Part shown: positions 57,658 to 64,000 of the stretch, in pieces
How positions within the stretch are numbered: the stretch's first letter is position 1
Layout of the letters: each line of letters opens with the position of its first letter
Source: Actinomycetes bacterium
GTDB taxonomy: Bacteria > Actinomycetota > Thermoleophilia > BMS3ABIN01
DNA: 64,000 nt
Reading direction: 5' to 3'
Assembly (NCBI GenBank): GCA_021787475.1
Contig: JAJYLW010000006.1
Span: 1 to 64,000 of the forward strand
Translations under genes and position numbers: made by a program
The notes under the pieces: generated by a model
Databases searched by the model: none
What the model saw: only the letters and a program-made list of their open reading frames with translations
What the model was told of the DNA's origin: nothing

Positions 57658-58626
57658 ATGAGCACCGTCGATACGGGGACCAATTTGATCGCAGATAATA
57701 TTATTGAGCTGATCGGCAACACGCCCCTTGTGCGCTTGAACCGGCTTACTGAAGGTCTGGGCGCCAGCGTTGTTGTGAAGCTGGAGAGCTTCAACCCCGG
57801 CGGCAGCGTCAAGGACAGGATCGGCATCGCCATGATTGAGGCGGCCGAGCGCGACGGCCTGATCGTTCCGGGCAAGACGACCATCATCGAGCCCACCAGC
57901 GGCAATACCGGCATCGCCCTGGCGATGGTCTGCGCCGCCAAGGGCTACCGTCTGGTGTTGACGATGCCGGAGACGATGAGCATCGAGCGCCGCGGCCTCC
58001 TGAAAGCGCTGGGGGCGGAGATGGTCCTCACGCCCGGCCCGGAAGGGATGCGGGGCGCCGTCGAGAAGGCAGATGAGCTTCTTGATACATTCAGCGACGC
58101 TTTTGTGCCGCAACAGTTTAACAACCCGGCAAATCCGGAGATCCACCGCCAGACCACAGGCGAAGAGATCTGGCGCGACACGCGGGGCGCCGTCGATATT
58201 TTTGTGTCCGCGATCGGCACCGGCGGCACCATCACCGGCGTGGGTGAAATTTTAAAGGAACGCAATCCTTCGGCATATGTTGTGGCTGTCGAGCCCGAGA
58301 CGTCGCCGGTGCTTTCCGGCGGCGCCCCCGGGCCGCACCGGATCCAGGGGATTGGCGCCGGATTCGTGCCGGAAGTTCTGAATACCGCCATCTACGATGA
58401 AATAATTACCGTCAGCAACGATGATTCCGAAGAGACGGCCAGGCAACTGGCCCTTCAGGAAGGGATTCTCTGCGGCATTTCTTCCGGGGCCGCCGCTTAT
58501 GCCGCCCTTGCACTTGCCAAACGACCCGAAAATAAGGGTAAAATGATTGTTGTAGTCTTGCCGGATACGGGAGAGCGCTACCTGACGACGCAACTGTTTA
58601 ACGAAGCGAGGGCGTCTTCCCGTTAA
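57658..58626 (+). CDS. cysK: Cysteine synthase, O-acetylserine (thiol)-lyase type
   Basis: 322 residues from ATG 57658, 6 nt after GGAGGG; the frame extends to 57619 but with no site. A PLP fold II enzyme: the PLP lysine is in 'GGSVKDRIG', the phosphate loop is TSGNTGIA and GTGGTITG. It makes cysteine from O-acetylserine and sulfide or a carrier thiocarboxylate. Its neighbours, a TusA, a ThiS-like carrier and a JAMM protease, suggest that a protein-bound sulfur is used, as for mycobacterial CysM. The sequence does not separate CysK from CysM. Confidence 0.93.
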   Translation: MSTVDTGTNLIADNIIELIGNTPLVRLNRLTEGLGASVVVKLESFNPGGSVKDRIGIAMIEAAERDGLIVPGKTTIIEPTSGNTGIALAMVCAAKGYRLVLTMPETMSIERRGLLKALGAEMVLTPGPEGMRGAVEKADELLDTFSDAFVPQQFNNPANPEIHRQTTGEEIWRDTRGAVDIFVSAIGTGGTITGVGEILKERNPSAYVVAVEPETSPVLSGGAPGPHRIQGIGAGFVPEVLNTAIYDEIITVSNDDSEETARQLALQEGILCGISSGAAAYAALALAKRPENKGKMIVVVLPDTGERYLTTQLFNEARASSR

Positions 58627-58650
58627 TGCCCAGCAAGGGAGACAGCAGTC

Positions 58651-58890
58651 ATGGACATAAACGAGGATTTCCTGCTTGATGCGCGCGGGATGAAATGTCC
58701 GATGCCGTCAGTCAAGACAGCGCTGGCGCTGGAGCAGCTTGACGGCGGCGGCATCGTGAAAGTATTGATTGACGATCCCGTCAGCAAGAATGACCTGCCC
58801 ACCTGGGTGAAAAGCAACGGCCACCAGGTCCTGAGAGTGGAAGACCGGCGGGATTACTTCGAAGTTTATGTGAAAAAAGCGCAGGTTTGA
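58651..58890 (+). CDS. TusA-family sulfur carrier protein
   Basis: 79 residues. The CPMP motif (C16-P-M-P) follows 'LLDARGMKCP', the standard TusA active site that accepts persulfide sulfur. The C-terminal segment 'DYFEVYVKKAQV' completes the fold. It lies between cysK and the ThiS-like gene (1 bp before it). In several bacteria such proteins pass sulfur to biosynthetic thiolation or to assimilation. A second TusA domain is fused to Rrf2 at 44520. Confidence 0.92.
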   Translation: MDINEDFLLDARGMKCPMPSVKTALALEQLDGGGIVKVLIDDPVSKNDLPTWVKSNGHQVLRVEDRRDYFEVYVKKAQV

Positions 58891-58891
58891 T

Positions 58892-59173
58892 ATGCCAAAC
58901 AATGATTCAATAAATGGCCCGCGGTTGCTTGAGCGGGAAGATGGCCTGCCACCGGCCAGCCCGGGCCTCAGGCTGATTGTCCAGGGGGGGGAACGCATTT
59001 ATTCCGGCCCCCCGGACGTGCGCTCGCTACTGGAAGCCCGCGGTGAGAATCCCGCCTACGTTAACGTCCGCCTCAACGGCGAGGTTCTGAACCGGCGCGA
59101 TTTTGAGAAAATCACACTGCGCGAAGGCGACAAGGTTGATTTCCTTTATTTCATGGGAGGCGGAGTTGTTTAA
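58892..59173 (+). CDS. ThiS/MoaD-like ubiquitin-fold sulfur carrier ending GGGVV
   Basis: 93 residues. The beta-grasp fold ends in 'DKVDFLYFMGGGVV'. ThiS and MoaD end in Gly-Gly, which is adenylated by an E1 and turned into a thiocarboxylate. Here two valines follow the glycines, so a protease must trim the tail first. QbsE in pseudomonads and HcyS in Wolinella are processed by JAMM proteases, and one is encoded two genes downstream. The N-terminal 30 residues (NDSINGPRLLEREDGLPP) are an extension. The likely substrate route is cysteine. Confidence 0.85.
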   Translation: MPNNDSINGPRLLEREDGLPPASPGLRLIVQGGERIYSGPPDVRSLLEARGENPAYVNVRLNGEVLNRRDFEKITLREGDKVDFLYFMGGGVV

Positions 59174-59981
59174 CCTTTCCGAAGAGGAAATAGAACGCTA
59201 CTCGCGGCATATCATCCTGCCGGAGGTTGGCGGCCGCGGTCAGCAAAAGTTGAAAGAGTCGAGCGTGCTCGTCATCGGCGCGGGCGGCCTCGGCTCGCCG
59301 GCCCTGCTTTATCTGACAGCCGCCGGCATCGGCCGCATCGGCGTCATTGAGGACGACGTTGTTGACCTCACCAACCTCCAGCGGCAGGTGCTGCACGCCA
59401 CTCCCGACATCGGCAAAGCCAAGGCCAGGAGCGCCGGCGAGACGTTGCAGCAGATCAATCCCCACGTCGAGATTGACATCTACCAGCATCGGTTGACCAA
59501 AGAAAATATATTTGATATTATAGCGCCCTATGACGTCATCGTTGACGGCGTTGACAATTTTCCCACCCGCTATCTGCTCAATGACGCCTGTGTGATGAAA
59601 AAGAAGACCCTGGTCGAGGGAGGCATCCTCCGGTTCATGGGTCTGATCATGAGCATCCGTGGTGGCGAGTCGGCCTGCTACCGCTGCGTTTTTGAGGAGC
59701 CACCCCCTCCCGGCACCGTTCCCAGTTGCGCCGAAGCCGGAGTGTTAGGCGCGGTTGCCGGCGTGGTGGGGACGCTGCAGGCCACCGAGGTGCTGAAGAT
59801 ACTGGCAGGAATCGGCAAGCCGCTCTACAACCGTCTGCTCCAGTTTGACGCCGAGGAGCTGCGCTTTCACGAGGTGAAGGCAAAACGCAATCCCGGCTGC
59901 CCGGTTTGCGGCAAGAAGCCGACGATCACCGAGCTGGTCGAGTACGATTACGCCTGCGAGACCCAGGCGCCCAAAACCTGA
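59166..59981 (+). CDS. ThiF/MoeB-family E1-like adenylyltransferase
   Basis: 271 residues from TTG 59166, 5 nt after GGGAGG and overlapping the carrier gene by 8 bp. It has the nucleotide loop VIGAGGLGSPAL, the arginine-finger region 'QRQVLHATPDIGK', the transfer cysteine in GTVPSCAEAGVLG, and zinc pairs (CYRC and CPVCG). It would adenylate the C-terminal glycine of the ThiS-like carrier. There is no rhodanese domain, unlike MoeZ, so sulfur must come from another protein, perhaps TusA. Confidence 0.92.
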   Translation: MFNLSEEEIERYSRHIILPEVGGRGQQKLKESSVLVIGAGGLGSPALLYLTAAGIGRIGVIEDDVVDLTNLQRQVLHATPDIGKAKARSAGETLQQINPHVEIDIYQHRLTKENIFDIIAPYDVIVDGVDNFPTRYLLNDACVMKKKTLVEGGILRFMGLIMSIRGGESACYRCVFEEPPPPGTVPSCAEAGVLGAVAGVVGTLQATEVLKILAGIGKPLYNRLLQFDAEELRFHEVKAKRNPGCPVCGKKPTITELVEYDYACETQAPKT

Positions 59982-60406
59982 TGCCGGCGTCGCTGCGGCT
60001 CACCCGGGCGCAGCTGGAAGCCGTCCTCGGGCATGCCCGCGCCTCGTCCCCCAAGGAAGCGTGCGGCGTCCTGGCGGGTGATCCTGACGGCACTGTCCGC
60101 CGGGTGTTCACCATGGAAAACTCCGCCTCAAGCTCAACTTTTTATCTGATGGACTCGCGAGAGCAGTTCCGCGTTTTTGACCAGATCGAGCGGGAGGGGC
60201 TTGAGCTGGTGGCGATTTTTCATTCCCACCCCCACTCCCCGGCCTTTCCCTCGGGCCGCGACACCGAGCTTGCTTTTTACCCTGATTCACTTTATTTAAT
60301 CGTATCGCTAATGTACGACAAGCCGGAATGCCGCGTTTTTAAAATCGTGGACGGGAAAGTCGAGGAAGCAGAAATGGTAATCGTTGACCGTCAGGGTACG
60401 GAATGA
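59981..60406 (+). CDS. JAMM/MPN+ metalloprotease (Mec+-like)
   Basis: 141 residues. All JAMM residues are present: E26 (KEACGV), H81 and H83 (HSHPHS), S91 and D94 (SGRD), in the H-x-H-x7-S-x2-D spacing. In Mycobacterium, Mec+ frees cysteine from CysO; in other operons the protease trims the carrier tail. Here both jobs may be done by one enzyme. The start codon overlaps the E1 stop (TGATG) and larE starts inside its own last codon. Confidence 0.93.
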   Translation: MPASLRLTRAQLEAVLGHARASSPKEACGVLAGDPDGTVRRVFTMENSASSSTFYLMDSREQFRVFDQIEREGLELVAIFHSHPHSPAFPSGRDTELAFYPDSLYLIVSLMYDKPECRVFKIVDGKVEEAEMVIVDRQGTE

Positions 60407-61251
60407 TGTCAGGAACGCCGGCGAACAAAAACGGGCCCGGGACCGTCGCCTTCTTGTTAAAACGACTGCTTGATGACATAAGACCGCTAGGAAGCGTAGC
60501 GGTGGGCTTCTCAGGCGGCGTTGACTCAACCGTTGTCGCCGCAGCGGCGGCAACGGCCCTGGGGCGGGACAAAGTCCTGGCGGTTACGGCCGCCTCCGAG
60601 ACGCTGCCGGCGCGGGAACTGGACGAAGCGCGCCGGTTGGCCGCCGGCCTCGGCATCCGCCTGGCGGTGATTCAGACGGGCGAGCTGGACAACCCGGATT
60701 TTGCCGCCAACGGTCCGGACCGCTGTTATCACTGCAAGTCGGAGCTATGGAGAAAAGTCTGTCTTGTGGCTGCGGAAAATGAACTGGCGCATCTCGCCGA
60801 CGGCGTCAATGCCGACGATCTTGGCGACTTTCGCCCCGGGATCAGGGCAAGCGATGAAGCCGGCGTCATCCACCCGCTGGCGCGGATCGGGGCGGGCAAG
60901 CAGCAGGTGCGGAAGCTGGCGCACCGGCTGGGGCTGGAAAACTGGGACAAACCGGCTCAGGCCTGCCTGTCTTCGCGGTTTCCCTATGGCGTCAGGCTAA
61001 CGCCGGCCGGCCTGGCCCGCGTTGAGCAAGCGGAGGAATTTCTGCGGGGGCTGGGATTTGAGGAGCTGCGGGTGCGGGATCATGGCAGCATCGCCCGCAT
61101 TGAAGTCCCCGCCGGCGAGCTTGCCCGCCTGGCCGCTGCCGGCCTTAAGCGGCGGGTGGTGACGCGCTTGAAGGAGATTGGCTACACCTACGTTGCCATC
61201 GATCTGGAGGGCATCCGAAGCGGCAGCATGAATGAAACCCTAAAACAGTAG
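60403..61251 (+). CDS. larE: LarE-family ATP-dependent sulfur transferase
   Basis: 282 residues with a PP-loop SGGVDS (37-42). Cysteines C108 and C111 (RCYHC) and C188 (PAQACLSSRF) are present. C188 is the position of the sacrificial cysteine of Lactobacillus LarE. The extra CxxC pair suggests the [4Fe-4S] variant seen in Thermotoga, which uses a cluster-bound sulfide and is not consumed. LarE thiolates the nickel-pincer precursor; larB and larC are absent from this window. It overlaps the JAMM gene by 4 bp and completes the sulfur operon. Confidence 0.9.
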   Translation: MMSGTPANKNGPGTVAFLLKRLLDDIRPLGSVAVGFSGGVDSTVVAAAAATALGRDKVLAVTAASETLPARELDEARRLAAGLGIRLAVIQTGELDNPDFAANGPDRCYHCKSELWRKVCLVAAENELAHLADGVNADDLGDFRPGIRASDEAGVIHPLARIGAGKQQVRKLAHRLGLENWDKPAQACLSSRFPYGVRLTPAGLARVEQAEEFLRGLGFEELRVRDHGSIARIEVPAGELARLAAAGLKRRVVTRLKEIGYTYVAIDLEGIRSGSMNETLKQ

Positions 61252-61278
61252 TTCCGGGTTCCAAGCTCCAAGAAAAAA
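61251..61278. repeat. 7-bp periodic array L
   Basis: Four phased heptamers, GTTCCGG, GTTCCAA, GCTCCAA, GAAAAAA, just after larE. Confidence 0.55.
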
Positions 61279-61361
61279 CCCTGATTCACGATTGCATCCG
61301 GCAGGCTAGAATGACATTTTTCTGATGAAGGCCGGACAAGATCAGGCAGATGGATGATTTT

Positions 61362-61389
61362 AACTCAGAACTCGAAACTGGGAACTACC
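61362..61389. repeat. 7-bp periodic array M
   Basis: Four phased heptamers, AACTCAG, AACTCGA, AACTGGG, AACTACC. It abuts the stop codon of the NIL gene. Confidence 0.65.
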
Positions 61390-61390
61390 T

Positions 61391-61627
61391 TCATTCAACG
61401 AATGATTCTAGAAACTCGACCTCTATTCCCAGTTCCTGCAAGTGCCGGATTGCTCCCTCCAGATCGGATTCCTTGCCGCTCAGCTCGAGAACCATCCAGC
61501 CGAACTTCTCATCAACATTGGCGCGCCTGATGTTGGGTATAACATTGTCCTCTTTTACCAATCGATAAATAATTGGTTTTTTTATCAAATTTTCGGGAAA
61601 GGTTAATTCGATTCGTTCGGTTTTCAC
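61391..61627 (-). CDS. NIL-domain protein
   Basis: 78 residues, a free-standing NIL domain (an ACT-like ferredoxin fold) with 'ELTFPENLIKKPIIYRLV' and 'FGWMVLELSGKESDLEGAIR'. NIL domains occur at the C-terminus of methionine ABC ATPases and are found as separate genes beside sulfur-assimilation modules. Start GTG 61627, 7 nt after GGAGGTG. It is convergent to larE and divergent from cysE, so it lies inside the sulfur locus but outside its operon. Role unknown. Confidence 0.9.
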   Translation of the reverse strand: MKTERIELTFPENLIKKPIIYRLVKEDNVIPNIRRANVDEKFGWMVLELSGKESDLEGAIRHLQELGIEVEFLESFVE

Positions 61628-61798
61628 TCGGCCGCACCTCCTTGCGGCGGCCTGCCTGCCGCTGCGGGTATGCTAATATTAGGTACAGAAAGATACTAAA
61701 CGGATCGTCAGCAAAGTTCAAAGGGAAAGCCTGAATATTCAGCTTTTGCCTGTCGTTATCCTTAGAGGCTGCCCCATAAGGCTGTTCGTGGAAGACAA

Positions 61799-62635
61799 AT
61801 GAGGTTTTTTAAAAAATCGGCCCTGTTTCTGACCACCGCCACCACCGGCGGCGCTTACCTGCTGCTTAACCGGAAAGGCAGCCTTCGCCGGACGCTGAAG
61901 GCGGTAAGCAGTGACCTCGAGGCCATCCGCGAGCGGGATCCGGCCGCGGCAAACCTGCTGGAGGCGCTGACCTGCTACTCCGGGCTGCACGCCATCCTCC
62001 TCCACCGGATGGCGCATTTTCTTTACGAGCAGGAGTTGCCGTTGGCGCCGCGGCTTGTCTCGCAGCTGAACCGCTTTCTCACCGGGATCGAGATACATCC
62101 GGCGGCGCGCATTGGCGATGGCTTTTTCATTGACCACGGCGCCGGCGTCGTGATCGGCGAAACCGCCGAGGTGGGCGAAAACGTTACCCTTTATCAGGGC
62201 GTAACCCTGGGCGGCACGGGCAAGGAAACCGGCAAGCGCCACCCCACGCTGATGGACGGCGTCACCGTCGGCGCCGGCGCCAAGGTCCTGGGCGCGGTCA
62301 CCGTCGGCGAGAACGCGAAGATCGGCGCCGGCAGCGTTGTCATCCATGACGTTCCCGCAAACTCAACCGTGGTGGGAAATCCGGGGCGGCCCGTGCGCGA
62401 GCGCGGCCGCAAGGTGGGCGCCGCCGACATCGACTGGACGCACCTTCCCGACCCGGTGGCCGACGCCATGCAATCGCTGGTTCGCCGGGTAGTGGAGCTG
62501 GAGAACGAGTTCAAGCAGGCATTCCCGGATAAGAGCGATGAAATTGAGCAAGCGCAGCGTGAAGGCGAGCAGGCCCTCGACAAAGTGTTTGATTACTACC
62601 ATGAGCAGGAGATAAAAAAGGCGGGTCAGCCTTAA
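61799..62635 (+). CDS. cysE: Serine O-acetyltransferase
   Basis: 278 residues, a left-handed beta-helix of the hexapeptide family. The acetyl-CoA/serine site is 'FIDHGAGVVIGETAEVG' and 'GGTGKETGKRHP'. It makes O-acetylserine for CysK. The typical CysE start would lie near residue 35 (SDLEAIRERDPAA); a hydrophobic 'ALFLTTATTGGAYLLL' in the first 25 residues may be a membrane anchor. A Glu/Gln-rich C-terminal helix of about 60 residues extends past the fold. It stands alone downstream of the divergent NIL gene. Confidence 0.92.
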   Translation: MRFFKKSALFLTTATTGGAYLLLNRKGSLRRTLKAVSSDLEAIRERDPAAANLLEALTCYSGLHAILLHRMAHFLYEQELPLAPRLVSQLNRFLTGIEIHPAARIGDGFFIDHGAGVVIGETAEVGENVTLYQGVTLGGTGKETGKRHPTLMDGVTVGAGAKVLGAVTVGENAKIGAGSVVIHDVPANSTVVGNPGRPVRERGRKVGAADIDWTHLPDPVADAMQSLVRRVVELENEFKQAFPDKSDEIEQAQREGEQALDKVFDYYHEQEIKKAGQP

Positions 62636-62650
62636 GCGCCTGCCTCAATC

Positions 62651-62700
62651 GGTAATTCGTGGCGGGTGGCTGCAGCAGGATATACCTGCCGGATAGTCTC
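62651..62700. repeat. Dispersed GCAGCAGGAT repeat, full copy
   Basis: GGTAATTCGTGGCG, GGTGGCTGCAGCAGGATATA, then CCTGCCGGATAGTCTC. It is the best copy of the family and lies between cysE and the DUF211 gene. Confidence 0.6.
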
Positions 62701-62792
62701 TGAGTCCGTGCGGCTCCGGGCTGACGCAGCCCGGCGGCGTTTGATATTATTGGGAGAAGCATAACCACTATTCACTGGAGCGTGAATCATAA

Positions 62793-63101
62793 TTGAGTAA
62801 GGTACGGAGGCTGGTGCTGGACGTGCTTAAGCCCCACCAACCAACGATTCTGGACCTGGCTGTCAAACTGGGCGACCTGGAGGGCGTGGAGGGAATCGAC
62901 GTGGTCCTGAACGAAATCGACAGTAAGGTGGAGACGATCAAGATCACGCTGGAAGGATCGCATATCAACTACGATGAAGTTGCCGCCGTGATCCAGGAGA
63001 GCGGCGGCAGCATCCACAGCATCGACAAAGTCTCAACCGGCCGTGCGCTGATTGAGGAAGCAAATACTCCACAGGACGCCTCGGCACGCTGGATGAGATA
63101 A
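62793..63101 (+). CDS. DUF211-domain protein
   Basis: 102 residues from TTG 62793, without a clear ribosome site. The DUF211 fold (archaeal MTH889-like) is recognised from 'RRLVLDVLKPHQPTILDLA', 'LEGVEGIDVVLNEIDSK' and 'ESGGSIHSIDKVSTGRALIE'. Homologues are common in archaea and form oligomeric ferredoxin-like rings that may bind metal. It is 22 bp upstream of a VIT-family transporter. A metal-sensing or chaperone role for that transporter is an inference. Confidence 0.85.
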   Translation: MSKVRRLVLDVLKPHQPTILDLAVKLGDLEGVEGIDVVLNEIDSKVETIKITLEGSHINYDEVAAVIQESGGSIHSIDKVSTGRALIEEANTPQDASARWMR

Positions 63102-63122
63102 GAAGGGGGCATCTCCCTTTCC

Positions 63123-63713
63123 TTGAAGCTTCCCAGCATCCGCACTCTTCGTGAGTACCACCGCATTGCCCGCGTTGGTGAAATAGCACGGCGCTACTTT
63201 GCCCTCAACGCATTTGATGGCGCCCTGACCATTCTGGGCGTTCTTGTGGGAAGCTATTTCGGCCAGATCCGCAATGGCGGCTCAGTGATAACGCTGGTGC
63301 TGACCGCTTCCTTCGCCATTGGCATCTCCGGCTTTTACGGCGCCTACATGATCGAGCGGGCGGAGCGGCGGCGGGCGCTGGCCGAGCTGGAAGAATCGAC
63401 GCTCAGCAGCCTCAAGGACACCGAGATCGGCCACGCCTCCGTTTACGCCACCATCGTGGTTTCGCTCGTGGACGGTCTTTCCCCCTTTGCCGCGTCGATT
63501 GTGGCGGTCTCGCCTTTTTTCCTGGGCAGCCAGGTCAGCATCAATGCCGCCTTCGCGGCAGCTTTTACCCTCGCCTTCGCCGAGCTGTTCGGGCTCGGCA
63601 TTTTACTGGGTGTGATCTCCAGGGAGAATATGGCTTTCTCTGGCCTTAAAATGGTTGTGGCGGGACTTCTCTGCGTACTCATCGGTTATTTGCTCAAAGG
63701 CGCAGCGCTCTAA
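63123..63713 (+). CDS. VIT1/CCC1-family membrane protein
   Basis: 196 residues with about five membrane helices. It resembles VIT1/CCC1 iron and manganese transporters, with 'NAFDGALTILGVLVGSYF' (helix 1) and 'MIERAERRRALAELEES' as a cytoplasmic metal-binding-like helix, shorter than in VIT1. Members move Fe2+ or Mn2+ out of the cytosol. Start TTG 63123 is poorly supported by a ribosome site; the upstream in-frame stop is at 63099. It is paired with the DUF211 gene. Confidence 0.8.
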   Translation: MKLPSIRTLREYHRIARVGEIARRYFALNAFDGALTILGVLVGSYFGQIRNGGSVITLVLTASFAIGISGFYGAYMIERAERRRALAELEESTLSSLKDTEIGHASVYATIVVSLVDGLSPFAASIVAVSPFFLGSQVSINAAFAAAFTLAFAELFGLGILLGVISRENMAFSGLKMVVAGLLCVLIGYLLKGAAL

Positions 63714-63714
63714 A

Positions 63715-63798
63715 ACAGTTTCGTGTTTCGTGTTTGGCGTTTAGCGTTCTTAGAGATGAGGTTTTCAACACGAAACGCGAAACACGAAATACAAAAAG
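63715..63798. repeat. 7-bp periodic array N, forming a long hairpin
   Basis: Phased heptamers run from CGTGTTT (63722) to CAAAAAG (63798). The left part (CGTGTTT, CGTGTTT, GGCGTTT) and right part (CGAAACG, CGAAACA, CGAAATA) are complementary, so about 17 bp can pair with one mismatch. The array ends 6 bp before the uvrD-family start. Confidence 0.75.
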
Positions 63799-63804
63799 AT
63801 AATT

Positions 63805-64000
63805 ATGACAAAATTCCCAAAATTAAAAACCGATCTAGCTCTGTTGCTGCAGGGTTTAAACGAGCCGCAACGCCGGGCGGTGGAGTGCCCGGGCGGGCCC
63901 CTGCTGGTCCTTGCCGGCGCCGGCAGCGGCAAGACGCGCGTGCTCACCCACCGGGTGGCCTTCTTGATCGCCGCACACGGCGTGCGGGCCCAGGAGATCC
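63805..64000 (+). CDS. UvrD/PcrA-family DNA helicase (5' end, cut by window)
   Basis: The first 65 codons from ATG 63805, open to the window edge. '[20 protein letters not shown]' is the Q-motif region and [14 protein letters not shown] is the Walker A motif of superfamily 1A helicases. PcrA/UvrD unwinds DNA in repair and replication restart. The start codon has no ribosome site and is preceded by array N. Which paralogue (UvrD, PcrA or Rep) cannot be told from this part. Confidence 0.88.
   Translation, partial: MTKFPKLKTDLALLLQGLNEPQRRAVECPGGPLLVLAGAGSGKTRVLTHRVAFLIAAHGVRAQEI

Noticed and set aside
61251-61390. CRISPR-like spacing in the short repeats after larE
   Set aside because: The units are only 7 bp, contiguous and degenerate, with no spacers, and no cas genes occur in the window.

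Overview
The window is dense, GC-rich bacterial chromosome with about 70 protein genes, no rRNA or tRNA gene that I can see, no prophage and no CRISPR array. Several features point to a deep-branching member of the Actinobacteriota. There is an RsiG-like protein, followed by a zinc-ribbon FHA protein with a GarA/OdhI-type Glu-Thr-Thr motif and an FtsR-like MerR regulator. There is a MurT-GatD pair for amidating lipid II, and a rpsB-tsf-pyrH-frr-uppS-cdsA-dxr-rseP-ispG-proS super-operon. The lineage is an inference, because no 16S gene is present.

Layout. 0-5 kb: an MglA-like GTPase with a Roadblock partner (minus), then an RsiG-like/unknown/FHA/FtsR-like/apt operon (plus) and an RlpA-type wall protein. 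5-7.4 kb: murT-gatD. 7.5-17.8 kb: the minus-strand super-operon from rpsB to proS. 18-24 kb: a BlaI/M56 pair, then fmdB-tsaE-tsaB-rimI-tsaD for t6A modification of tRNA. 24.4-27.6 kb: panC-panD-yjbQ-hps/rraA. 27.6-31 kb: an ECF sigma factor with a zinc anti-sigma factor, an unusual ferredoxin, thioredoxin and an L,D-transpeptidase. 31-43 kb: two diguanylate cyclases, an HD-GYP phosphodiesterase, mutM, an MFS transporter, argS with a DUF3006 gene, a K+ channel and a DUF4388 protein. 42.8-45.2 kb: iscU-iscS and an Rrf2 regulator fused to a TusA domain. 45-55 kb: tatD-metG, wall hydrolases, a MurE-family ligase, an AI-2E-type permease and an MTAP-family phosphorylase. 55-57 kb: rtcB and archease. 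57-63.7 kb: a sulfur-assimilation locus (Rrf2, cysK, tusA, a ThiS-like carrier, a ThiF-like E1, a JAMM protease, larE, NIL, cysE) and a DUF211-VIT pair. The window ends inside a uvrD/pcrA gene.

Two themes stand out. The first is sulfur trafficking. IscS/IscU sit beside an Rrf2-TusA fusion. A second locus, 12 kb away, appears to encode cysteine synthesis from a protein thiocarboxylate: CysE makes O-acetylserine, a ThiS-like carrier ending GGGVV is trimmed by the JAMM protease and charged by the E1, and CysK accepts the sulfur. An IscR-type Rrf2 protein with cysteines at 92, 98 and 104 controls it from a consensus sigma-A promoter. The second theme is c-di-GMP: two GGDEF cyclases with intact I-sites, one HD-GYP enzyme and a candidate c-di-GMP-binding anti-sigma factor.

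The most striking non-coding structure is a family of degenerate arrays with an exact 7-bp period in at least fourteen intergenic gaps. About eight end just upstream of start codons that lack a good Shine-Dalgarno sequence. Two other dispersed families are also present: long palindromes ending in CATGyCCC, and a repeat with the core GCAGCAGGAT.
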